Positions 23,840-29,938 of a DNA stretch of 29,938 nt are shown here, piece by piece; the first letter of the stretch is position 1; each line of letters starts with the position of its first letter. Origin of the DNA: CAZCZU01 sp964503475 (GTDB lineage Bacteria; Pseudomonadota; Zetaproteobacteria; Mariprofundales; Mariprofundaceae); contig CAZCZU010000033.1 of the NCBI GenBank assembly GCA_964503475.1, positions 1-29,938 of the forward strand, written 5' to 3'. Position numbers and translations under genes: made by a program. The notes under the pieces were generated by a model that was not told the DNA's origin, did no database searches, and worked only from the letters and a program-made list of their open reading frames with translations.

Positions 23840-23848
23840 GGTGATGGT

Positions 23849-24421
23849 ATGAACGATTGGGAACAGCGGTATCAGCGCGGTGAAACGGGCTGGGACCGGG
23901 GCGGAGCCAGCCCGATGCTGTTGCAATGGCTGCAGGATGAGGCGATCCCGGGTGGTCGTATCCTGATTCCCGGCTGTGGGCGTGGACATGAGGTCATTGA
24001 GCTCGCCCGTCGAGGCTATGACGTGGTCGCGATTGACCTGGCTCCATCGGCCGTGGCGTATCTGAAACAGGAGTTGGTGCAGCAGGGGCTTTCTGCGGAA
24101 GTGCATCTGATGGATCTCTTTGAGCTGGAGCCGGATGAGCCGTTCGATGCCGTATATGAGCAGACCTGTCTCTGTGCCCTTGATCCTGAGCACTGGCAGA
24201 CCTATGAGACAAAACTGCACCAGTGGCTGCAGCCGGGTGGAAAGCTGCATGCCATGTTTATGCAGACCGGCAATGATGGCGGCCCGCCGTTTCATTGCGA
24301 TGTGCGCACCATGCGCAAACTGTTCGACGCAGAACGCTGGCAGTGGCCGGATCAGGCGCCGGAGCTGGTGCCACACCGTAACGGTCGCTACGAACTGGCC
24401 TTTACGCTGATTCGTCGCTGA
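23849..24421 (+). CDS. TPMT-type thiol S-methyltransferase
   Basis: 190-residue SAM-dependent methyltransferase of the thiopurine S-methyltransferase group. The N-terminus WEQRYQRGETGWDRG is diagnostic. Motif I is LIPGCGRGHEV (about 39-48), followed by DVVAIDLAPSAV, the acidic VHLMDLFEL and YEQTCLCALDP. Bacterial TPMT proteins methylate thiols, and some detoxify selenium or tellurium oxyanions. Here, after SQR, dioxygenase and TauE, methylation of hydrosulfide or small thiols would be a third disposal route; that is inference. GAGGTGATGG lies before the ATG. Confidence 0.9.
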   Translation: MNDWEQRYQRGETGWDRGGASPMLLQWLQDEAIPGGRILIPGCGRGHEVIELARRGYDVVAIDLAPSAVAYLKQELVQQGLSAEVHLMDLFELEPDEPFDAVYEQTCLCALDPEHWQTYETKLHQWLQPGGKLHAMFMQTGNDGGPPFHCDVRTMRKLFDAERWQWPDQAPELVPHRNGRYELAFTLIRR

Positions 24422-24455
24422 TTCCGCTTTAGCATTTTGCACACTAGGGTGCGGC

Positions 24456-26336
24456 ATGCTCTATTTTGACAAGCTTTCATTGCGTCGCGGCAGCAAGCTG
24501 CTGTTTGCCGACGCAAGCTTCACCATCGGCAATCGCCACAAGGTGGGTATTACCGGTGCCAATGGCACCGGAAAGTCGTCGCTTTTTGCCCTGATCAAGG
24601 GGGAGATTGAGGAGGATGGGGGCTCGTTCCGGCTCGAAAGTGGCAGCGTGATTGCCCATGTGGCGCAGGAGACGCCGGCTCTCGATATGCCGGCCATCGA
24701 CTATGTGATGCAGGGTGATGGCGAGCTTTGGACCCTGCAGCAGGAGATCGAAAAGGCAGAGGCTGAGCATGCGGGTGAACGGTTGATCAGGCTGCACGAG
24801 CGTATGATGGCGATTGATGGCTATGCCGGCCGTGCCCGGGCAGCGCGCCTGATGCATGGCCTTGGCTTTAAACCGGGGGAGGAGGAGAGGGCGGTGGCCA
24901 GCTTCTCCGGTGGCTGGCGCATGCGTTTGAATCTGGCTCAGGCGCTGATGTGCCGATCCGATCTGTTGCTGCTCGATGAGCCGACCAACCATCTGGATCT
25001 GGAAGCGGTGATCTGGCTGGAGCGCTGGCTAAACAGCTATGGCGGTGCCCTGCTGCTGATCTCGCACGATCGCGATTTCCTTGATCGCTGTGTGAACCAC
25101 ATTGCCCATGTCGAGCAGCAGAAAATCACCCTCTACTCCGGCAACTACACGGCCTTCGAGCGTATCCGGGCCGAAAAGCTGGCACTGCAGCAGGCAGCGC
25201 ACGAGAAGCAGCAGCGACAGGTGGCACACATGACGGCCTTTATCGACCGCTTCCGGGCCAAGGCGACCAAGGCACGCCAAGCCCAGAGCCGTATCAAGGC
25301 CCTGGAGCGCATGCAGCTGATTGCCCCCGCTCATGTCGATTCGCCGTTCAGCTTCCATTTCAGTCATCCAGGCCAGGTGCCCAATCCGCTGTTACGTCTG
25401 AACAGGGTCGATGCCGGCTATGGCGATGCACCTATCCTGCGCAAGCTGGTAATGAGCCTGCTGCCTGGAGAGCGCATCGGGCTGCTGGGGCCGAACGGGG
25501 CCGGCAAATCGACGCTGATCAAGCTGCTGGCCGGCGAGCTTGTGCCTCTGGCCGGTGAGCGCATCGAGTCGCAGGGATTGCGCATTGGCTACTTTGCCCA
25601 GCATCAGCTGGAACAACTGCATGAGGCAATGTCGCCGCTGCAGCATCTGATGGCACTGGATGCCGGGGCCGGGGAGAAAGAGCTGCGCAGTTTCCTGGGC
25701 GGCTTTGATTTCCACGGTGATATGGCACTGGCGCCGGTCGGGCCAATGTCCGGAGGTGAAAAGGCACGCCTGGTGCTGGCCATGATCGTTAACCAGCAAC
25801 CGAACCTTCTCCTGCTCGATGAGCCGACCAACCATCTGGATCTGGAGATGCGCCATGCACTCTCCATGGCACTACAGGATTTCGAGGGCGTGATGGTGCT
25901 GGTGTCGCATGACAGGCACCTGCTGCGCAGTGTCTGTGATTCGCTGTGGCTGGTGGCCGAAGGTGCGGCAACCGTGTTCGATGGCGACCTTGAGGATTAT
26001 GCCCGCTGGTTGAGTGAGCAGGGGAGCGATACGTCCGAGGTTGTCTCAACACCTGCCGTTTCGCGCAAGGATCAGCGTCGTGAGCAGGCAGAGAGACGCA
26101 AGGCGACCCAACCCCTTCGCAATCGGGTAAAGAGGCTGGAGCAGCAGCTGGAGAAGCTGCAGGCACGGAAAGAGGAGCTGACGACCCGACTTGCCGATCC
26201 TGCGCTCTATGAGGACGGTGCTGGCGATCAGTTGCAGGGATTGAGTCGTGAGCATCGTGAAGTGGAAGTGGAGCTGGAGGCCATCGAGTCGGAGTGGCTG
26301 GAGGCCAGCGAGGAGCTGGAGTCGCTCTCCGCCTGA
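24456..26336 (+). CDS. yheS: ABC-F ATPase, YheS type
   Basis: 626-residue soluble protein with two ABC domains and no membrane part, the layout of ribosome-associated translation factors. Domain 1 has Walker A GANGTGKS (34-41), signature SFSGGWRMR and Walker B LLLLDEPTNHLDL. A charged linker (about 225-285, rich in K, R, Q and A) is the P-site tRNA interaction motif. Domain 2 has GPNGAGKST, MSGGEKARL and again LLLLDEPTNHLDL. The C-terminal coiled coil (about 535-620) and the length fit YheS better than Uup or EttA. It starts 34 bp after the methyltransferase and may be read from the same transcript, but it is probably a housekeeping gene. Confidence 0.93.
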   Translation: MLYFDKLSLRRGSKLLFADASFTIGNRHKVGITGANGTGKSSLFALIKGEIEEDGGSFRLESGSVIAHVAQETPALDMPAIDYVMQGDGELWTLQQEIEKAEAEHAGERLIRLHERMMAIDGYAGRARAARLMHGLGFKPGEEERAVASFSGGWRMRLNLAQALMCRSDLLLLDEPTNHLDLEAVIWLERWLNSYGGALLLISHDRDFLDRCVNHIAHVEQQKITLYSGNYTAFERIRAEKLALQQAAHEKQQRQVAHMTAFIDRFRAKATKARQAQSRIKALERMQLIAPAHVDSPFSFHFSHPGQVPNPLLRLNRVDAGYGDAPILRKLVMSLLPGERIGLLGPNGAGKSTLIKLLAGELVPLAGERIESQGLRIGYFAQHQLEQLHEAMSPLQHLMALDAGAGEKELRSFLGGFDFHGDMALAPVGPMSGGEKARLVLAMIVNQQPNLLLLDEPTNHLDLEMRHALSMALQDFEGVMVLVSHDRHLLRSVCDSLWLVAEGAATVFDGDLEDYARWLSEQGSDTSEVVSTPAVSRKDQRREQAERRKATQPLRNRVKRLEQQLEKLQARKEELTTRLADPALYEDGAGDQLQGLSREHREVEVELEAIESEWLEASEELESLSA

Positions 26337-26349
26337 TCAATGCACCGGC

Positions 26350-26742
26350 TTACCCGGTTGGTCTGCCTTTCTCCTGTAGCCAGGATTCGGCCTCATCACG
26401 ATTTTTGAAGACCATTATTTTCTGGGGCAGGCTGTAGGAGAGTCCCTCATACATGCGACTCAGGCCGAAGATCAGCGAGGTAGGTGCATAAAGGGCTATT
26501 TTTGCCGAGCCTCTTTGCGGGAATTGCTGACGAATCATGATGGTCTGTTTTTCGAAGTGTTGTACGTCAAGATCATTAATATCGAGCTTTTCCAGATCCC
26601 ACAGAACAGGGACATCTGGCGGGTAATCGGCTGCATGGGTGATCTCTTCCAGGCTGCGCGTGAATTCAGCCAGCGTGAATGTCCCGCTCAGGCGGACATC
26701 CAGAAAGCCCTGTTCATGATCGTAGACTATCTCGTAAGACAT
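26350..26742 (-). CDS. SpoIIAA/STAS-like protein
   Basis: 130 residues. It alternates strands and helices and ends in the family-type segment KIMVFKNRDEAESWLQ. VLWDLEKLDINDLD matches the strand-loop region of SpoIIAA-like (STAS-related) proteins. The frame runs 75 codons upstream, but GGGGAG four bases before this ATG and the fold both favour this start. There is no membrane or signal segment. It lies tail to tail with yheS (13-bp gap) and downstream of the cyd operon. The partner (often a sigma-factor or lipid-related system) cannot be told. Confidence 0.78.
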   Translation of the reverse strand: MSYEIVYDHEQGFLDVRLSGTFTLAEFTRSLEEITHAADYPPDVPVLWDLEKLDINDLDVQHFEKQTIMIRQQFPQRGSAKIALYAPTSLIFGLSRMYEGLSYSLPQKIMVFKNRDEAESWLQEKGRPTG

Positions 26743-26836
26743 GATGCTCCCCGTTTGCCCGGGCAGTTTGGAAAGGATGACGGTGTATTGCAAGTCGTGG
26801 CAAAACAAGGGCGTGTGTTTTATGCCACAAATGAAA

Positions 26837-26859
26837 GCGGGCGGCATGATGCCGCCCGC
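26837..26859 (-). terminator. Hairpin terminator of the cyd operon
   Basis: On the minus strand GCGGGCGGCA and TGCCGCCCGC form a perfect 10-bp stem with a three-base loop, followed by a moderately T-rich TTTCATTTG. It lies 26 bp after the cydX stop. Confidence 0.75.
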
Positions 26860-26885
26860 CTGCTCATCCGCTCTGCAGGAACGGT

Positions 26886-26969
26886 TCAGCCGTTGTCGAT
26901 GCTCTGGGCGCCTTTCACCCCGATATAGACAGCGAAGGCGGCGTAGATGAGCCAAATCAGATACCACAT
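26886..26969 (-). CDS. cydX: CydX-type small subunit of cytochrome bd
   Basis: 27 residues beginning MWYLIWLIYAAFAVYIG and ending AQSIDNG. The MWY start and single N-terminal membrane helix are the hallmark of CydX/CbdX, the third subunit that stabilises heme arrangement in cytochrome bd. AGGAGG lies six bases upstream, and the gene begins 12 bp after the cydB stop. It is shorter than E. coli CydX (37 residues). It is small enough to be missed by routine gene calling. Confidence 0.88.
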   Translation of the reverse strand: MWYLIWLIYAAFAVYIGVKGAQSIDNG

Positions 26970-26981
26970 AACATGCCTCCT

Positions 26982-28118
26982 TTAATATGTGCCGTGATCG
27001 TTTTCACGGATATAGGCTTCGGTCACCTTGCCACGCAGTACATGGAATACCCATGAGGTGTAGGCCAGAATGATCGGTACGAAGATCAGGGCAGCGATGA
27101 ACATCAGCCACAGCGTCTCCTGGCTTGAGGTGGCATCCCACATCAGCAGGCTCTGCGACGGGTTGGTGCTGGAAGGCAGCACGAACGGGAAGAGTGCCAG
27201 GCCTGCCGTAGCGGCGATGCCAGCGACCGAAACGGCACTGGCAATAAAGCTCAGTCCCGGGCGCTTGTCCTTCAGCATCAGGACGATGCCTGCGCCGGCA
27301 AAGCCAAGCAGAGGCACGGCCCACAGAAGCGGATAGGCACGGAAGTTATCCAGCCATGCGCCGGTGGCCATCACCACCTCCTTGTGCAGCGGGTTGGAGG
27401 GGCCGTTGGGATCAACACCGGAGACAACACGGAAGCCTTCGATACCGAAAGTGATCCAGATGCCTGCCGCGGCGAAGAGTACGATGGCGGCAATGGCGCT
27501 GTATTTGGATGCGGTGAGTGCCCGCTGCTGGACCACGCCTTCCGTTTTGATCAGCAGGAAGCTGGCTCCATGCATGGTCAGCATGGCCACCGAGACAAGT
27601 CCTGCCAGCAGGGCGAACGGATTGAGCAGTTGCCAGAGTGTGCCGGTGTAGAAGCTGCGCATCGAATCATCGAAGTGGAAGGGCACCCCCTGCAGGAAGT
27701 TGCCGAAGGCAACACCGATCACCAGGGCCGGCACGAAGCCGCCGACAAAGAGGGCGTAGTCCCAGATGGTGCGCCAGGTCGTGTTTTCCACTTTGCTGCG
27801 GTAGTCGAAGCCGACCGGTCGCATGAACAGGGCGAAAAGCACCAGCAGCAGGGCTGCATACATGCCCGAGAAAGCGGCTGCATAGACAATGGGCCAGGCG
27901 GCGAATACGGCACCGGCACCGAGAATCAGCCACACCTGATTGCCGTCCCAGGTGGGGCCGATTGAGTTGATCAGCACCCGGCGTTCCACGTCGGTTTTGG
28001 CGACAAAGGGAAGCAGGGTGGCGACGCCCAGGTCGAAGCCGTCCATGATGGCATAGCCGACTAACAGAACGGCAACGAGAATCCACCAGATCAGTCGTAG
28101 AGTTTCATAATCCATCAT
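26982..28118 (-). CDS. cydB: Cytochrome bd ubiquinol oxidase subunit II
   Basis: 378-residue integral membrane subunit of the high-affinity quinol oxidase. The N-terminus holds YAIMDGFDLGVATLLPF, the conserved Asp-containing element of CydB. Then come WDGNQVWLILGAGAVFAAWP and FRPVGF-like MRPVGFDYRSK, all typical of proteobacterial CydB. About eight or nine hydrophobic helices are visible. Its start overlaps the cydA stop by 4 bp. It scaffolds CydA and reaches normal family length. Confidence 0.96.
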   Translation of the reverse strand: MMDYETLRLIWWILVAVLLVGYAIMDGFDLGVATLLPFVAKTDVERRVLINSIGPTWDGNQVWLILGAGAVFAAWPIVYAAAFSGMYAALLLVLFALFMRPVGFDYRSKVENTTWRTIWDYALFVGGFVPALVIGVAFGNFLQGVPFHFDDSMRSFYTGTLWQLLNPFALLAGLVSVAMLTMHGASFLLIKTEGVVQQRALTASKYSAIAAIVLFAAAGIWITFGIEGFRVVSGVDPNGPSNPLHKEVVMATGAWLDNFRAYPLLWAVPLLGFAGAGIVLMLKDKRPGLSFIASAVSVAGIAATAGLALFPFVLPSSTNPSQSLLMWDATSSQETLWLMFIAALIFVPIILAYTSWVFHVLRGKVTEAYIRENDHGTY

Positions 28119-29671
28119 GCTTCTCCTTTCTCAAAGTGATAGTTGCCGGTATGCAGGGCGCTGGGGCCCAGGCGTGCATATTTGAACATCAGGTACATCT
28201 CGACGACGAACAGGGCAGTATACATCAGCACGAAAGCGATCATCGATCCGGTGACATCCGATACCGCCAGGCTGGAGGCGGAGACATGCGTTGGCAGCAG
28301 GCCATAGACCGTCCACGGCTGGCGCCCAAACTCGGCCACGAACCAGCCGAGCTCGGCAGCAATCCATGGCAGCGGCAGCGACCAGAAGGCCGCTTTCAGC
28401 AGCCAGCCCTTGTTCCAGGCTGTGCCGTTGCGGGCCGTGATCAGGGCGTAAATCATCAGCAGGGCCAGGAAGAAGCCGATGGCCACCATGATGCGGAAGG
28501 TCCAGAACATGGGGGTGACCTTCGGAATCGTATCGTTGGCAGCCTGCTTGATCTGGGTGTTGCTTGCCTGGGCAGGGTTTTCAACATACTTCTTCAGCAG
28601 CAGGGCATAGCCAAGGTCCGCCTTGTGGGCATCGAACTGCTGCTGCTGCATGGCCGTCGCCGTGCCGTTGCGTACGGCAGGCAAGAGGCGATAAGCAGTG
28701 ACACCATCGCGAATTTTCTGCTCGTTGGTTTTGATCAGATCCTTGATGCCGGGAATTTTCTCATCCAGCGAACGGGTGCCGATCAGTCCCAGAGCATACG
28801 GAATCTTGATGGCGACACTGTTATCCTGATCCTTTTCATCGATGGCAGCCACCAGTGTGAAGGGGGCCGGTGCCTCTTCGGTATCCCATAGCGCCTCCAG
28901 CGAGGCCAGTTTTTCCGGCTGGTGCTGGGCAACGTGGTAGCCCGACTCATCGCCCATGACCACGGCGCCGATGGAGACAACGGTGCCGAAGGCGGCAGCC
29001 AGCGCGAAGGAGCGCTTGGCAAACTCAACATCGCGGCCCTTGAGCAGGTACCAGGCACTGATCGCCAGTACAAAGACGGCACCGGTGAGGTAACCGGCGG
29101 ACAATGTGTGCAGGAATTTGACCTGTGCGAAGTCGTTGAACAGCAATTCACTGAAGCTGGCTAGTTCCATGCGCATGGTCTCCGGATTGAAGGCCGTACC
29201 GATCGGGTGCTGCATCCAGCCGTTGGCCACCAGAATCCACAGGGCCGAGAGATTGGAGCCCAGCGCTACCAGCGTGGTGACCAGCAGATGCTGCTTCTTG
29301 CTCAGTCGATCCCAGCCGAAGAAGAAGAGGCCGATAAATGTCGATTCGAGGAAGAAGGCCATCAGCCCTTCGATTGCCAGCGGTACACCGAAGATATCGC
29401 CGACATAGTGAGAGTAGTAGGCCCAGTTGGTGCCGAACTGGAACTCCATGGTCAGTCCGGTCACAACACCCATGGCAAAGTTAATGGCGAAAAGCTTACC
29501 CCAGAACAGGGTCATGTCTTTGTAGATCTGTTTGCCTGTGATGACGTAGGTGCTTTCCATGATGACCAGCATCAGGGAGAGACCAAGGGTCAGGGGGACA
29601 AACAGAAAGTGGGTGATGGCGGTGAATGCAAATTGCAGTCGTGATAGGTCGACTAGTACGTCACTGATCAT
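28115..29671 (-). CDS. cydA: Cytochrome bd ubiquinol oxidase subunit I
   Basis: 518-residue subunit carrying hemes b558, b595 and d; it oxidises quinol and reduces oxygen to water. The heme ligands have counterparts at H21 (AITHFLFVPL), H188 (FLHTLSAGYL) and M395 (FRIMVAIG), and the acidic pair is at E101 and E109. The Q-loop is long (about 248-385, with IPYALGLIGTRS and ADLGYALLLKKY), placing it in the L-type, E. coli bd-I-like group rather than the short-loop CIO group. It overlaps cydP and cydB by 4 bp each. Cytochrome bd is resistant to sulfide inhibition, which fits an organism with the sulfur island here. Confidence 0.97.
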   Translation of the reverse strand: MISDVLVDLSRLQFAFTAITHFLFVPLTLGLSLMLVIMESTYVITGKQIYKDMTLFWGKLFAINFAMGVVTGLTMEFQFGTNWAYYSHYVGDIFGVPLAIEGLMAFFLESTFIGLFFFGWDRLSKKQHLLVTTLVALGSNLSALWILVANGWMQHPIGTAFNPETMRMELASFSELLFNDFAQVKFLHTLSAGYLTGAVFVLAISAWYLLKGRDVEFAKRSFALAAAFGTVVSIGAVVMGDESGYHVAQHQPEKLASLEALWDTEEAPAPFTLVAAIDEKDQDNSVAIKIPYALGLIGTRSLDEKIPGIKDLIKTNEQKIRDGVTAYRLLPAVRNGTATAMQQQQFDAHKADLGYALLLKKYVENPAQASNTQIKQAANDTIPKVTPMFWTFRIMVAIGFFLALLMIYALITARNGTAWNKGWLLKAAFWSLPLPWIAAELGWFVAEFGRQPWTVYGLLPTHVSASSLAVSDVTGSMIAFVLMYTALFVVEMYLMFKYARLGPSALHTGNYHFEKGEA

Positions 29672-29853
29672 TGGCTAACCTCGCTTGCAGTGGATATGGA
29701 AGGTGTGGTTTGTTCAACAGAGGCGGAGGGCGGGATGACCAGATGCAGGGGGTCGACCTCTTGTCGAGGTCCGGAGAACCAGATATACCAGATTGCCGTG
29801 ATGGCAATCAGCTTGACCAGAAGCACCCAGCTTATTTCCCATCTAAACGTCAT
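29668..29853 (-). CDS. cydP: CydP-like small subunit of cytochrome bd operon
   Basis: 61 residues with one membrane helix (WVLLVKLIAITAIWYIWF) followed by SGPRQEVDPLHLVIP. This matches the pattern of CydP, a small putative oxidase subunit encoded just before cydA in many proteobacteria. The frame also opens with GTG at 29862, but AAAAGG about eight bases upstream favours the ATG at 29853. The stop overlaps the cydA start (ATGA). The C-terminal tail is Ser/Thr-rich. Confidence 0.75.
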   Translation of the reverse strand: MTFRWEISWVLLVKLIAITAIWYIWFSGPRQEVDPLHLVIPPSASVEQTTPSISTASEVSQ

Positions 29854-29874
29854 GGTTATCACCTTTTGGCGATC

Positions 29875-29880
29875 ATTATA
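29875..29880 (-). promoter_or_regulatory. Candidate -10 box of the cyd operon
   Basis: The minus strand has a perfect TATAAT 21 bp before the cydP ATG. No convincing -35 is visible at the right distance, where the terminal repeat lies, so the promoter may need an activator or be incomplete. Confidence 0.4.
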
Positions 29881-29885
29881 TTAAT

Positions 29886-29938
29886 CTCGCGTCTCCCCAT
29901 TTTTTTCAGGCCAGCAGGGGCGCATGGCGGCTGGGCGG
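29886..29938 (-). repeat. Right copy of 53-bp terminal inverted repeat
   Basis: Exact reverse complement of 2-54, with no mismatch over 53 bp including the seven-T run. It lies immediately upstream of the -10 box of the cyd operon, so here the repeat forms part of the promoter region. See the left copy for interpretation. Confidence 0.8.

Noticed and set aside
24436..24452. TGCAC...GGTGC dyad before yheS as an NtrC site
   Set aside because: The half-site spacing is one base short, and it lies right at the ribosome binding region with no sigma-54 promoter nearby.

Overview
The window looks like a chromosomal contig from a Gram-negative, probably microaerophilic proteobacterium. The protein set includes an outer-membrane porin, TolC/MFP/RND export, a periplasmic di-heme peroxidase and cytochrome bd. 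The flavoprotein at 19343-20629 reads like the Acidithiobacillus ferrooxidans-type sulfide:quinone oxidoreductase and keeps all three of its functional cysteines. Zetaproteobacteria, Acidithiobacillia or a neighbouring chemolithotrophic lineage would fit. This placement is inference from protein flavour, since there is no rRNA or other marker here.

Layout. (1) 242-2236 encodes a membrane diguanylate cyclase. It ends in a bidirectional terminator shared with a convergent tRNA-Leu(CAA). (2) 2504-7969, minus strand, is an ammonium-sensing and uptake block read as porin, glnK, amt, unknown 360-aa protein, glnK, amt. A good sigma-54 promoter (8023-8038) and two NtrC-like dyads (8103-8119, 8134-8150) lie upstream. 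(3) 8239-9644 carries a small polytopic membrane protein coupled to argB. (4) 9781-10812 is a di-heme cytochrome c peroxidase with its own terminator. It is followed by about 470 bp holding a decayed response-regulator fragment and a regulatory region.

(5) 11342-24421 is a long co-oriented reactive-sulfur island. An ArsR-family regulator with a dyad operator over its own -10 is followed by a TolC-type outer-membrane factor, a membrane fusion lipoprotein, an RND permease and a DUF2892 protein. Next come three rhodaneses (membrane-anchored, exported, cytoplasmic), a second DUF2892 protein, SQR, an OsmC-like protein, a fourth rhodanese, an ETHE1-type persulfide dioxygenase and a TauE/SafE exporter. 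Three small membrane proteins and a TPMT-type thiol methyltransferase close it. The natural reading is sulfide to persulfide (SQR), sulfane sulfur relay (rhodaneses), oxidation to sulfite (dioxygenase) and export (TauE), under a thiol-based regulator. The dedicated tripartite pump and the small membrane proteins are the least explained parts and the best candidates for new biology.

(6) 24456-26336 is a YheS-type ABC-F ATPase. (7) 26350-26742 (minus) is a SpoIIAA/STAS-like protein. (8) 26886-29853 (minus) is a complete cytochrome bd operon, cydP-cydA-cydB-cydX, with both small subunits.

The two ends of the window are a perfect 53-bp inverted repeat (2-54 and 29886-29938). This probably marks a dispersed genomic repeat at which the assembly broke.
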